Assembly: GCF_004764705.1 (NCBI RefSeq)
Contig: NZ_SHLX01000015.1
Coordinates: 124,001 to 188,000, forward strand
Direction of reading: 5' to 3'
Origin: Paenibacillus cymbidii
GTDB lineage: Bacteria; Bacillota; Bacilli; Paenibacillales; NBRC-103111
Length of the DNA stretch: 64,000 bases
Notes under the pieces: generated by a model
The model's input: only the letters and a program-made list of their open reading frames with translations
Database searches by the model: none
What the model was told of the DNA's origin: nothing
Position numbers and translations under genes: made by a program
Shown: one piece after another, positions 25,284 to 34,354 of the stretch
Layout: the number at the start of each line of letters is the position of its first letter
Numbering within the stretch: position 1 is the stretch's first letter

Positions 25284-25457
25284 TTAGGCTGATTTCAGCC
25301 TTATTTCGAGCTCCACTCGTCGGAACGCTGCTGTAAGGCTGTTTTTAGCCTTATTTCGAGCTCCACTCGCCGAAGAGCAGCTGCAAGGCTGATTTCAGCC
25401 TTATTTCGAGCTCCACTCGCCCAAACGCAGCTGTAAAGCTGATTTCAGCCTTATTTC
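25284..25457 (+). repeat. 50-bp tandem hairpin repeat (3.5 copies)
   Basis: Hairpins AAGGCTGATTTCAGCCTT recur at 25287, 25337, 25387 and 25437, an exact 50-base period. They are separated by conserved ATTTCGAGCTCCACTCG plus a variable GCAGCTG part. The separating parts are also repeated, so this is not a CRISPR array. Between 25458 and 25711 nothing recognisable was seen. Confidence 0.85.
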
Positions 25458-25711
25458 TCTGACTACTAATGATACGGATATTCATGCCAAAGACATAAGA
25501 AAACCGTCAGAGAAGAGGATTAGTGTATACGTGTGGTTGCTTATGGTGCGAAGACGGATGTCTTGGGGAGGGGGAATTTATAAATACTGGAAAATTACAT
25601 AGGTTAAGTACATTTTACTGTTAAACTGCCCCAAACAGCCGTTTGAACCGAGTTAAAGTGTAAACATATAAAATAGTTCTGGTGGTCAGATTAGTGTCGA
25701 ACCGGAGGGGA

Positions 25712-25907
25712 TGACGAAATAGGCCATCTATTGTGGCCTATTTCGTCAAAAATGGGCTGTCGCCAGGAAATAGCCAGTGTTTTCACTGGCTATTCGTGTA
25801 AATCTGCCCCGATTTGGGCTGTTTGGCCCCAATAGCCAGTGTTTTCACTGGCTATTTTCTACCAACGGGGTAAAAATCAGCTAATAAAGCCTTTTTATGG
25901 CCTATTT
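25712..25907 (+). repeat. Four-hairpin repeat element, copy D
   Basis: Hairpins start at about 25715, 25767, 25830 and 25881. Hairpin 1 is extended to GACGAAATAGGCCAT...ATGGCC-type arms closed by TTTCGTC. Hairpins 2 and 3 are perfect AATAGCCAGTG/CACTGGCTATT stems. The spacer holds TTGGGCTGTTTGGCCCC. This copy lies between the convergent ANT(6)-like and DUF4855 genes. Confidence 0.92.
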
Positions 25908-26010
25908 TCTCCCCAGCCCCAAAGCGGGCCGATCGGCCCCCGCCGCTCTCGCTTTCCCGCCTGATCAGCGGCTCAGCACCCTTTTCCCGTATCGGCTCCC
26001 ACACTTAGCG

Positions 26011-28434
26011 CTACCGCACCTTCACCTGCAGCCGCTGCCACACCGTTTTGCCGTTGAATGTAAAGGTGGCCGTTAGGGTCGCTTCGCCGGCGTGCACCGC
26101 CTGGAAGCCGATTTTGTTCGGCTGCTCCGGATCCGGCGGCGTTAACTGAACGGCGCTCCCGTTCACGCGCCAGTCGATGGCGGCGTTATCGTACGGCACA
26201 TGGAAGCCGTTCGCGAAACGCGCCTTGAGCGATACCGCCGAGCTGTCGCCGACTTCCAGCAGCGATCGCTGCGCCACCAGCCGGGTCACTGTCCATGGCG
26301 ACACCTCGACGACAAGCGATTCGACTTCGACGCCGCCCGCGAGCGCCCGGACGACGGCTTTGCCGGGCTTATGCGCAACCGCCACCCCGTTCGGCGCAAT
26401 CGTCAGCACGTCCGGATTCATGCTCCGGTACTGCGTGTCGACGACAGTAGCCGGATGGTTGCGATCCTTCACAACCAGCTGCGCCGTCTGGCCGACGTCC
26501 AGCGTGCGCCTTGCGGCCGATACATCCCACGCGTAATCGGCGACAGGCTCCCGTGCGGCATATTTGACCAGCCGCACATTGTCGACGTACAGCGTATTCG
26601 GCAGCTTGAACGGCGGGTTGATGTTTTGCAAAATTTGCATGCTCCGCACGTCGTGAATGTTGAAGCTCGACCCTTGGGCCATGTCCGCAATCGGCACTTC
26701 CACGTTCGTCCAGCTATGCGGAGCAAGCTCGAAACGCCGGTCGAAGTAACGCAGGTAGCTCATCAAATCGTCGAAAAACCCGAGCGTGACGTACTGCGTT
26801 TCGTTCGACGGATTGTACACGGCGGCCGAAACGGAATCGTAGCCCGACCAGTCCGTTGCCGAATAAGTGCTGCCCCCGGCCGACGTTGCGTTCAGGAATA
26901 CGCGGAAGTTCTGGAACTCCGTCGTAAAATCGACCTTCAGCGATTGTGCCCCGGTTCGAACGAAAGCCGCATTCGTGTTCAGCGACAACCGGCTCGAATC
27001 GTCGGCCGTCACCGTCAGCGAACCGCCTTCAAAATCGGCCAGCGTCAGCTTCGTATCGCCCGGCCCCTCCACCGCCTGCTCCGCCAGGATCAAATCCTTG
27101 TAGAGCGTTTGGCCTTCCTCGATTTTGATATCGACCGTCAAATCCTGATACCCGGCCTTGCGCACCGTAAACGGCGTGTGTACGGCATACAGCCCGTCGA
27201 AGCGGAACTTGCCGTACTTGTCGGTCGTTTCGATGTGCGGCGTATCGGTCGTAATGACCGCACCGGCAATCGGGTTGCCGGCCGCATCGACGACCCGCCC
27301 GCGCAAGCCGCCGACCGGCGCGACATAGACGCCTTTTACGAAGCGGTACAGCTCGTCGTACATCGCTCTTCCGGCCGGAGTATCGTCGTGGTACAGGTCG
27401 TAAACTCCCTTGACGTCCTGGTAATACGAAAGCAGCACGTCTTTCGCATAGCCGTATTTCGCCCCGCCGATCAAATAGTCGTTCCATTTCTCGCGGTAAA
27501 ACGGAAATTCGAGCGCGCGCTGGTCAAACTCGAACTCGATGCCTTCCCCGGCAAGCTGCGCCGTCTGCGCGGTATTGCGCACCCAGTCGATCGTCGAATA
27601 GGCGGAGAAAAAGTGGTTCGGCTGCATCAGCGTAAAATCAAAACCGAGCAGCGCGCCCTTGTCCCGGTTCGGCGACGCCCCGAACGGAAACCAGCCGAGC
27701 TTGTAGCCGCCGTTATGCACGTATTGGACCGTATGCGCGATATTCGCCAGCTCGTCGGCATCGCTCGTGTCGGCGTCTTCCTGCAGCCAGTAGAAGCCTT
27801 TCAACTCCAGATGCCGGTAGTTTGCCTGCGCGAACCGGCCGGCGATTTCGTCCACGTACCATTCCACGGCACGGTTGCGATTGGCCAGCGACGCGAGGCT
27901 GTCCGCGACGCCGTCGCCGGTAATGTCGCCGAACGCCGTGCTGCGGGCATCGGGAAACGGGATCATCGCAAACACGCCGACCGTCTTGTTGGCTTCGTCA
28001 AGCTGCGCTCCGATCCGGTCAACCGCGTTGTCCAGCGCATCCAACTGCTCGCTTTGCCGGAACAGTTCGTCGATCAGCCATTGCCAATCGAGCTTCGTGC
28101 TCGGCACCGGCGTCTCCCGCGGGTCTTTCTGCAACGAACCGCCGTAAGGCGTGTACAGCGAGAGGAACAGGAAGCTGTCGAAGAACGTGTCGTCCGGTTT
28201 GCCCTGGTCGTCCAGATGGCCGACATACGGCATAAACTCGCCCGCGTCCCATTTGCCGATCTGCCTGCCGTCATAGTTTGCGGTGTCGTAGCTGCCGTAA
28301 TAGATCATGGCGATGTTGTCGACTCCTGCCGCATTCCCGTCCCCTTCCGGCAAATAAGCGGCGCTTGCGGACGCGCAGAGGCCGAGCAAACCGAACAACG
28401 CGCCGAGCAGCAGCGCAAACAACGTTTTTTTCAT
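26011..28434 (-). CDS. Secreted DUF4855 protein with carboxypeptidase-regulatory-like, carbohydrate-binding-like and Big-like domains
   Basis: An 807-residue exported protein. The signal peptide covers about residues 1-25. A large N-terminal domain (about 35-345) has MIYYGSYDTANYDGRQIGKWD, FLFLSLYTPYGGSL, GFYWLQED and FGASPNRDKGALLGFDFTLMQPN, matching my recollection of the DUF4855 family, whose activity I cannot state. It is followed by a carboxypeptidase-regulatory-like sandwich (about 368-445, LRGRVVDAAGNPIAGAVITT), a jelly-roll-like carbohydrate-binding region (about 455-625) and two Ig-like segments (about 640-807). It ends the operon that begins with the binding protein at 34186. GGAGGGG precedes the ATG. 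It probably handles a cell-surface or plant glycan together with the sialidase-fold proteins. Confidence 0.75.
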   Translation of the reverse strand: MKKTLFALLLGALFGLLGLCASASAAYLPEGDGNAAGVDNIAMIYYGSYDTANYDGRQIGKWDAGEFMPYVGHLDDQGKPDDTFFDSFLFLSLYTPYGGSLQKDPRETPVPSTKLDWQWLIDELFRQSEQLDALDNAVDRIGAQLDEANKTVGVFAMIPFPDARSTAFGDITGDGVADSLASLANRNRAVEWYVDEIAGRFAQANYRHLELKGFYWLQEDADTSDADELANIAHTVQYVHNGGYKLGWFPFGASPNRDKGALLGFDFTLMQPNHFFSAYSTIDWVRNTAQTAQLAGEGIEFEFDQRALEFPFYREKWNDYLIGGAKYGYAKDVLLSYYQDVKGVYDLYHDDTPAGRAMYDELYRFVKGVYVAPVGGLRGRVVDAAGNPIAGAVITTDTPHIETTDKYGKFRFDGLYAVHTPFTVRKAGYQDLTVDIKIEEGQTLYKDLILAEQAVEGPGDTKLTLADFEGGSLTVTADDSSRLSLNTNAAFVRTGAQSLKVDFTTEFQNFRVFLNATSAGGSTYSATDWSGYDSVSAAVYNPSNETQYVTLGFFDDLMSYLRYFDRRFELAPHSWTNVEVPIADMAQGSSFNIHDVRSMQILQNINPPFKLPNTLYVDNVRLVKYAAREPVADYAWDVSAARRTLDVGQTAQLVVKDRNHPATVVDTQYRSMNPDVLTIAPNGVAVAHKPGKAVVRALAGGVEVESLVVEVSPWTVTRLVAQRSLLEVGDSSAVSLKARFANGFHVPYDNAAIDWRVNGSAVQLTPPDPEQPNKIGFQAVHAGEATLTATFTFNGKTVWQRLQVKVR

Positions 28435-28470
28435 CGGCGATCCCCTCCATCAAAAGTAAAAAGTCAAAAG

Positions 28471-29562
28471 TCAATTGTCGGCAAATACATCGGCCATTTC
28501 GATCCGCTTCAGCCTGAGCCTGGCATGGCAGACGCCGTCGTCCGCATTGCCGGCGCAGTAGGCGAGCAGCACGGCGTCGCCCGCCGGATGGATGGCCGTA
28601 TAACAATAACCCGCGTCCTCATCGTCCTCGATCGTAAAAAACCGCTCCCACGTCTTGCCTTCGTCCCGGCTGACCGCGCCGACGAGCGGCGTTCGTCCGG
28701 CGTTGTGCCAGGACACCCGGCGCGTCTGGTAATTGGGGATCGGGTTCCACACGGCCAGCAGGCAATCGCGTCCGGGAATGCGCTTCATCGACAGCGGCGA
28801 ATTCGGGGACGTAAACGCCGACGGCACGGGCATGCTCCAGTTGTCGCCGCCATCCGTCGAAAACGTCTCGTACTGGTAGCCGGCATGCGTGCGCGCCCAC
28901 GCCCAGAGCGTGCCGTCCTTCAGCTCGACGACGCCGGGTTCCTCCAGCCCCCAGTGGATGCGCGGAATGTGCAGCGTATAGAACGTTTTCGATTCCCGCC
29001 AGGTCGCCCCGTCGTCGTCGGACAAATAAAACAGCAGAATCGAGCGCAAATTGACCGGCCGCACTTCGCCGAACTCGACGAACGGCATCAGGCTGTATTC
29101 GCACGGCATGATCAGCCGGCCGCTCGACAGGCGCACGACCCGGTCGTTGTTCACGCAATAATGGCCCTGGCTCGGCATGCAGCGGACGGGAGCGCTCCAC
29201 GTGCGGCCTTCGTCGGCCGAGCGGCGCAGGTAGGCGTGCATAAAAACACTCTCGCGCACCAAATAAATCAGGCCGATGCCGCCGTCGTTCATCCGCAGCA
29301 GGCTGGCGCTCATTTTGTTCGGCGCGCCGCTGTGCTCGTCCCGGCCCACCACGACTTCATCGTCCGACCAGGTCGCTCCGCCGTCCTCCGAAACCCGTTT
29401 GACGATGACGGAATCGGCCGCATCGTCCCACGACGTTCCCGTAAACTTGCTGTATACGAACAGCAGCCGGCCGCCGGACAAGTCGAGGAAAGCTCCTTCG
29501 CTGTTGCGCGGGTTCCCTTCGGCCGGCGGCAAATCCATGATTCGTTGTCCCAACTTGTGCAT
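28471..29562 (-). CDS. Sialidase-fold (BNR/Asp-box) protein, paralogue 1
   Basis: A 363-residue protein with five Asp-boxes, the S-x-D-x-G-x-[TS]-W turns of six-bladed beta-propellers: SEDGGATW, SADEGRTW, LSDDDGATW, STDGGDNW and SRDEGKTW. There is no signal peptide, so it is cytoplasmic. An RNSEGAFLDL block near the start and YCYTAIH near the end are shared with its neighbour. It may be an exo-glycosidase of the sialidase type, but no catalytic Tyr/Glu/Arg triad could be placed with certainty. AAGGAG lies about 8 bases before the ATG at 29562. It is about 60% identical by eye to the upstream gene, 41 bases away. Confidence 0.82.
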   Translation of the reverse strand: MHKLGQRIMDLPPAEGNPRNSEGAFLDLSGGRLLFVYSKFTGTSWDDAADSVIVKRVSEDGGATWSDDEVVVGRDEHSGAPNKMSASLLRMNDGGIGLIYLVRESVFMHAYLRRSADEGRTWSAPVRCMPSQGHYCVNNDRVVRLSSGRLIMPCEYSLMPFVEFGEVRPVNLRSILLFYLSDDDGATWRESKTFYTLHIPRIHWGLEEPGVVELKDGTLWAWARTHAGYQYETFSTDGGDNWSMPVPSAFTSPNSPLSMKRIPGRDCLLAVWNPIPNYQTRRVSWHNAGRTPLVGAVSRDEGKTWERFFTIEDDEDAGYCYTAIHPAGDAVLLAYCAGNADDGVCHARLRLKRIEMADVFADN

Positions 29563-29603
29563 AGGAAGCTCCTTGGCTTGGCGCGCAGCGCGCGCGAAAT
29601 GGT

Positions 29604-30692
29604 TCAGGGAAGATCCGCCAGCGGAATGCTGCGCAATCGCAGCCTGGCGTGGCAAACACCGTCGGCGGCGCCTCCGGCGCAATAGGCGAGCAGTACGGCA
29701 TCGGCCGTAAAATGGATGGCGGTGTAGCAAAATCCGGCGTTCTCGTCGTCTTCGATCGTCAGAAACCGTTCCCAGGTCGCGCCTTCGTCGTCGCTTGTCG
29801 CCGCCACCAGCGGCGAGCGGCCCCAGTTCGCATACGTAAACGGCTTCGTCTGGTATTTCGGCACCGGGTTCCAGACGGCGAGCAGCCGGCCGCTGCCCGG
29901 CACGCGCTTCATCGACAGCGGCGAGCTCGGGGACGTAAACACCGACGGCACGGGAACGCTCCAGTTGTCCCCGCCGTCGGGCGAGAACGTTTCGTATTGC
30001 GTGCCCGTCTCCGTCCGGCACCATGCCCACAGCGTGCCGTTCGCCAGCTCGACGACGCCCGGCTCGTCGAGTCCCGAAACGAATCGCGGCGCCTGCAGCG
30101 TGTACACCGAACGCGCTTCCCGCCATGACCGGCCGTCGTCGTCGGACAAATAAAACGCCAGGTACGCCCGGCAGTCGAACGACGCCGGATCGCGCACGTT
30201 TTCCCCGCGCATGCGGAAGTAGCAGGCCGGCGCAACGAGCCGCCCCGTCGACAGGCGGACGACCCGGTCGTTGTTGACGTTGTAGTAGCCCGGGCCGGAC
30301 ATGCAGACCGTCGGCGCGCCCCAGGTGCGCCCTTCGTCGCCCGAACGCCTGACGCACAGGCGCGTATCGTGCCAGCCGTATCGGACGAGGTAGAACAGCC
30401 CGATATCGCCGTTCCCGAGCCGCATCAGGCTGACGCTCATCACGTTGGCGGCGGCGCCATGCTCCTCGGGCAGCACGACGTCCTCGTCTTCCGACCACGT
30501 GGCCCCGCCGTCGGCCGAGTACCGCGCGGCAATTTTCGAATACGCCCAATCCTCCCACGACTCGCCGGTAAACTTGCTGTACAGAAACGCGAGCCGACCG
30601 TCTTGCAAATCGAGAAACGCTCCCTCGCTGTTGCGCGGATTTCCCGCCGTCGGCGGCAGCTCCAGCACTACTTGGCCTGTACGCGTCATCAT
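29604..30692 (-). CDS. Sialidase-fold (BNR/Asp-box) protein, paralogue 2
   Basis: A 362-residue cytoplasmic paralogue of the next gene, with Asp-boxes SADGGATW, SGDEGRTW, LSDDDGRSW, SPDGGDNW and SDDEGATW. The shared blocks GNPRNSEGAFLDL, YLVR, VNNDRVVRLS, LDEPGVVEL and PLSMKR indicate a recent tandem duplication. The ATG at 30692 has AAGGAG five bases upstream. It follows the second permease by 68 bases in the operon, so its substrate is probably imported by that transporter. Alternative: a non-enzymatic propeller. Confidence 0.82.
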   Translation of the reverse strand: MMTRTGQVVLELPPTAGNPRNSEGAFLDLQDGRLAFLYSKFTGESWEDWAYSKIAARYSADGGATWSEDEDVVLPEEHGAAANVMSVSLMRLGNGDIGLFYLVRYGWHDTRLCVRRSGDEGRTWGAPTVCMSGPGYYNVNNDRVVRLSTGRLVAPACYFRMRGENVRDPASFDCRAYLAFYLSDDDGRSWREARSVYTLQAPRFVSGLDEPGVVELANGTLWAWCRTETGTQYETFSPDGGDNWSVPVPSVFTSPSSPLSMKRVPGSGRLLAVWNPVPKYQTKPFTYANWGRSPLVAATSDDEGATWERFLTIEDDENAGFCYTAIHFTADAVLLAYCAGGAADGVCHARLRLRSIPLADLP

Positions 30693-30760
30693 TCCCGCTC
30701 CTTTGTCGTATGGCTGGCCGGGAGAGCTTTGCCGGCATGCGGCGCCGCCCCCGTCCGCCC

Positions 30761-31651
30761 TCACCCTTTGATGGAACCGATCATGACTCCTTTGACAAAA
30801 TGCTTCTGCAGAAACGGATACACGAGCAGAATCGGTACCGTCGTCAATACGATCACCGCCGACTTCAGACTGAGATCGGTCGGCCGTTCGATCAGCGTGA
30901 CCCGCATCGCCGGGTTCAACTGGTCGGCCGTCATCGTCAGCACGACGCGCCGCAGAAACACTTGCAGCGGCTGCAATGCCGGCTTGTTGATGTAAATTGT
31001 CGCGTCAAACCAGGCGTTCCAGTGCGCCACGGCGTAAAACAAGCCGATGGTGGCGAAGGTCGGCAAGCTGAGCGGGATCACGACGCGCAGCAGCACGGTC
31101 AGCGGCGACGCTCCGTCCATCGTAGCCGACTCCTCCAGCTCCGGCGGCAGCTGCATAAAAAAATTGCGCATAATAATCAGATTCCAGGCGCTGATCAGGC
31201 CGGGAACGATCATCACCCAGAACGTGTCGAGCAGATGCAGCCCTTTGATCAGCAAGTAGCTCGGCACAAGGCCGCCTTCGACCAGCATCGTGACGAACAC
31301 CAGCGAAACGACGGCATTGCGTCCCGGCATCGCCTTTTTGGCCAACCCGTAAGCCATTGTCGCGGTAAAAATCAGATTGAGCAGCGTGCCGACGGTCACC
31401 CGCAGAATGGTAACCAGATAAGCCTGGTAAATCGTCGACCCTTTGCTCAGCAGGACGCGGTATGCGGCCAGATTGAGCTGTTCCGGCACGAGGATGAAGC
31501 TGCCCCGGCGAATGAGTTCGCTTTCCCCGACGAACGACGACGACAGTACGGAAACGAACGGCAACAGAAAGGAGACGGACAGCAGGGTCAGCACCACGCA
31601 GATGATCGCCTGCAGTCCAATTCCTCTGCCGCGTTTGGAACGGTTGTACAT
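30761..31651 (-). CDS. Sugar ABC transporter permease, YtcP/LplC type
   Basis: A 296-residue inner-membrane permease of the CUT1 family with six predicted segments. The EAA loop that contacts the ATPase is present as LPPELEESATMDGASPLTV (about residue 185). It ends FLQKHFVKGVMIGSIKG, a tail typical of YtcP. The ATG at 31651 is preceded by AAGGTGG. It follows the LplB-type permease by 15 bases. No ATPase gene is in the cluster, as is usual: a shared MsmX-like ATPase elsewhere probably powers it. Confidence 0.92.
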   Translation of the reverse strand: MYNRSKRGRGIGLQAIICVVLTLLSVSFLLPFVSVLSSSFVGESELIRRGSFILVPEQLNLAAYRVLLSKGSTIYQAYLVTILRVTVGTLLNLIFTATMAYGLAKKAMPGRNAVVSLVFVTMLVEGGLVPSYLLIKGLHLLDTFWVMIVPGLISAWNLIIMRNFFMQLPPELEESATMDGASPLTVLLRVVIPLSLPTFATIGLFYAVAHWNAWFDATIYINKPALQPLQVFLRRVVLTMTADQLNPAMRVTLIERPTDLSLKSAVIVLTTVPILLVYPFLQKHFVKGVMIGSIKG

Positions 31652-31666
31652 GGTTCGGCCCACCTT

Positions 31667-32602
31667 CTACCAGATCCCGTCCTGCTCGAGCTTTTTGGCT
31701 ACGTAGTTCGCGCCGAGCAGCAGGAACAGCGCGATGAACGACTTGAATACCCCGACCGCCGCAGCGAACGAATACTGCATTTCGATCAGGCCTCTGCGGT
31801 ACACATACGTGTCGATAATATCGGACACCTCGTACACCGGAGGGGAATACAGCAGCATGATTTGCTCGAAGCCAGCGTTCAACATCCCGCCGATCGAAAA
31901 GATCAGCATGATCACGACAATGAACAGGATGCCGGGCAGCGTAATATGCCACACTTGTTTCCATTTGCCGGCTCCGTCGACGGTCGCCGCCTCGTACAGC
32001 TGCGGGTCGATGCCGGCAATCGCGGCCAAATAAATGATCGAGCTCCAGCCGATATCCTTCCAGATGCCGGATGCAACGAGCACCGAACGAAAATAATGCT
32101 TGTCGCCGAGAAAGTTGATCGGCTCGACGCCCAGCTTGTGCAGCAGCGCGTTGACCAGGCCGCCGTCGGTCGTCAGCAGCGTGGTCATCAGCGAAGCGAC
32201 GATTACCATGCTGATGAAATGCGGCAAGTAGGCGATCGTCTGCACCGAACGTTTGAACCAGACCGATCTCACTTCGTTCAACAGCAGCGCCAGCGCGATC
32301 GGCGCCGGAAATCCGAACAGCAGCCGGTAAAAGCTGATCGCCAATGTATTTTTCAAAATATCCCAAAAATAGTAGGACGAAACGAAGTTGCGAAAATGCT
32401 TGAGTCCGACCCAGTCGCTGGCGAATATGCCGCGAATGCCGTCGAACGGCGTCACGTCCTTGAAGGCGATGACGATGCCGTAAAGCGGCACATAATGAAA
32501 AATGAGGAAGTAGGCGACTCCGGGCAACAGCAGCAAGTAGTGCAGCCTGTACTTCCTCATGCCGACAAAATGACGGTTGTGCTTCGCATAGGTGACCGAC
32601 AT
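31667..32602 (-). CDS. Sugar ABC transporter permease, LplB type
   Basis: A 311-residue CUT1 permease. It shows the LplB signature start YLLLLPGVAYFLIFHYVPLYGIVIAFKD (split here as HYVPLYGIVIAFKD near residue 41), the EAA-type loop QLYEAATVDGAGKWKQVWH near 205 and the tail VAKKLEQDGIW. It makes the other half of the channel with the gene at 30761. The ribosome site is weak (GGATCACGAG), and it starts 24 bases after the binding-protein stop, across a short hairpin. Confidence 0.92.
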   Translation of the reverse strand: MSVTYAKHNRHFVGMRKYRLHYLLLLPGVAYFLIFHYVPLYGIVIAFKDVTPFDGIRGIFASDWVGLKHFRNFVSSYYFWDILKNTLAISFYRLLFGFPAPIALALLLNEVRSVWFKRSVQTIAYLPHFISMVIVASLMTTLLTTDGGLVNALLHKLGVEPINFLGDKHYFRSVLVASGIWKDIGWSSIIYLAAIAGIDPQLYEAATVDGAGKWKQVWHITLPGILFIVVIMLIFSIGGMLNAGFEQIMLLYSPPVYEVSDIIDTYVYRRGLIEMQYSFAAAVGVFKSFIALFLLLGANYVAKKLEQDGIW

Positions 32603-32619
32603 GGCTCGTGATCCGCTGC

Positions 32620-32637
32620 CCGGCCGTTATTGGCCGG
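32620..32637. other. Short hairpin at the end of the binding-protein gene
   Basis: CCGGCC/GGCCGG with loop GTTATT; the binding protein's TAA stop lies in the loop. It sits between binding-protein and permease genes, where such hairpins can favour the upstream message. Confidence 0.5.
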
Positions 32638-34186
32638 ACGACTTGGCTTTATTGTATTGCTCCGTGTACACGTCGATCCACTTGTCGAGGCCGGCGGCAT
32701 ACAGATCCTGCACGAACTTGTCGTAATCCGCCATCGGCCTTGCGCCCATGATGAACTTGGTCACTTCTTCGTTGATCATGCGCGAAATGTCCTCGCGGTT
32801 CGGCAGCTTGTCGGCAATCGCCTTCTGGTCGAACTTGTACGAGACGCCGGACGTAAACTCCGCCTTGGACGTAACCGGATTGGCCACGTACTTGTTATAG
32901 TATTCGATCTCCGGCTTGACGGCGGGATCGCTCGAGGAGAATTGCACCGTATACGCAAAAGACGAGCCGGTCAAAAATTCGCCGGCGTAATCCTGGTTGA
33001 TCCGCTCGACGATATGGTTCGCAGGGTCGATGTAGCGCCAATGCTTGTCCTTGATGCCGTACATGAGCAGAAAATAGTTTTCGATGTCGGAGTGAATCCA
33101 GTCGAGCAGCTTGACGGCCGCTTGCGGGTCGCGGGCGGTTTTGCTCAGCAGCGTGCCGTACGTGCTGTACCCCTGCATCGTGCGCACGTTGCCTTGCGGC
33201 CCTTTCAACGCCGGGGGCACTTCGTATTTCGCTTCCGGCACGGTCGTCTGCAGCGCGGCCTGCGGGTTCGTTACGACCGTCACGTGAAGCGCCGTCGACG
33301 CCACCCGGTTTTGCTTGATCAGTTCCTTCATCCGGTCCCAGTTGATCGTAAACGTTTCCTTGTAGATGTACCCTTTCTGGTACCACTCCGCCATCTTCGC
33401 GACGAATTGCTTGTAGCCCGGGTGCAGCTCGGCCGGCTTGATTTTGCCGTCCTTGTCCAGCCAGTTGCCGTAGCCGACGTCCATGAAACCGGCGGACAAC
33501 CCGAGGTTCAGGCCGATCAGGTCGACCAGCAGCGGAATCGTTTGCCCTTTGCCGGCCGGGTCCTGCTCTTTAAACGCTTTCAACACGTTTTCGAATTCGT
33601 CCATCGTCGTCGGCATCGGCAAATTCACTTTTTTCAGCCAGTCGGTGCGGATCATCGCCGTCTTCTCGGCCAGGGCGGGAATGATCGGCACGCCCCAAAT
33701 TTGCCCTTTGTCGTCCGAAACGGCCGGCCACGCATTCGCCCAATCTTTGGGCCACAGCTTGCGGATGTTGCTGCCGTATTGGTCCAGCAAGCCGGTGATC
33801 GGCTGCGTGGCGCCCTTGATCCGGTACACGTCGGAAGCGCCCGGGAACAGATCCGGCGACTCGTTCGACGCCAGCAGCAGGTTCAGCTTCTCTTCGTACT
33901 GGCTGACCGGCGCAATGATCGGCACAATTTCGATGCCCGACTTGGCGATGATCTCCTTGCGCACCAACTCCAGATCGGCCGCCTTGCTCGGATTGGCCGG
34001 CGCCCCCGTATAGACGTATACTTTGGGCGGCTCCTTCTTGTCCGCCGGTTTGGCCGAAGCGGAGCTGTCCGCCTTCGTTCCGTCTGCAGATTTGTTTGAA
34101 TTCGTTCCGCCGGATTGCTCGGAGCAACCGATCGTTCCTGCGGCAAGCACGCCTGCGAGCACCACTTTCCATGTCGACTTCCCCAT
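32627..34186 (-). CDS. Extracellular sugar-binding lipoprotein, LplA type
   Basis: A 519-residue solute-binding lipoprotein. The signal ends in a lipobox (GTIGC, Cys about 21), followed by a Ser/Asn/Lys-rich linker and the mature part from about residue 52 (PKVYVYTGAPANPSKAADLE). The size and blocks such as LLLASNESPDLFPGASD and WGVPIIPALAEKTAMIRTDWL fit the LplA/YtcQ group of large oligosaccharide binders. It starts an operon of binding protein, two permeases, two sialidase-fold proteins and DUF4855. GGAGG precedes the ATG. A promoter with the TTGTCA-N7-GGCA box lies about 60-107 bases upstream, after the regulator gene. Confidence 0.92.
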   Translation of the reverse strand: MGKSTWKVVLAGVLAAGTIGCSEQSGGTNSNKSADGTKADSSASAKPADKKEPPKVYVYTGAPANPSKAADLELVRKEIIAKSGIEIVPIIAPVSQYEEKLNLLLASNESPDLFPGASDVYRIKGATQPITGLLDQYGSNIRKLWPKDWANAWPAVSDDKGQIWGVPIIPALAEKTAMIRTDWLKKVNLPMPTTMDEFENVLKAFKEQDPAGKGQTIPLLVDLIGLNLGLSAGFMDVGYGNWLDKDGKIKPAELHPGYKQFVAKMAEWYQKGYIYKETFTINWDRMKELIKQNRVASTALHVTVVTNPQAALQTTVPEAKYEVPPALKGPQGNVRTMQGYSTYGTLLSKTARDPQAAVKLLDWIHSDIENYFLLMYGIKDKHWRYIDPANHIVERINQDYAGEFLTGSSFAYTVQFSSSDPAVKPEIEYYNKYVANPVTSKAEFTSGVSYKFDQKAIADKLPNREDISRMINEEVTKFIMGARPMADYDKFVQDLYAAGLDKWIDVYTEQYNKAKSSGQ

Positions 34187-34247
34187 CTTTTTCCTCCCTG
34201 TTCGTTAGTGAACCTCACGTCGGCCTGTCGTTTCCGCCGACACCTCG

Positions 34248-34293
34248 ATCATAGGGAAGCCGGCAGCATAAAGAAATGCCACCTTTTTGACAA
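34248..34293 (-). promoter_or_regulatory. Promoter P1 with one TTGTCA-N7-GGCA box (binding-protein operon)
   Basis: On the minus strand, in order: box TTGTCAAAAAGGTGGCA (34277-34293), directly abutting -35 TTTCTT (34271-34276), a 17-base spacer, and -10 TATGAT (34248-34253). The box also holds a TGCCACC/GGTGGCA inverted repeat with bases just outside it. The weak -35 suggests need of an activator. The same layout occurs at three other places in the window. Confidence 0.72.
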
Positions 34294-34354
34294 CGGTGGC
34301 AACAGTCAAATATGTAGCATTGCGAAGGAAAAGGTGCAACTGCAATCGGGACGC

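Noticed and set aside
25284..25457. Possible CRISPR array
   Set aside because: The segments between the repeated hairpins are themselves repeated, the unit is palindromic throughout, and no cas gene is in the window.
25923..25942. GGGCCGATCGGCCC palindrome as a terminator of the DUF4855 operon
   Set aside because: No T-run follows on the relevant strand; the adjacent four-hairpin copy or another structure is as likely.
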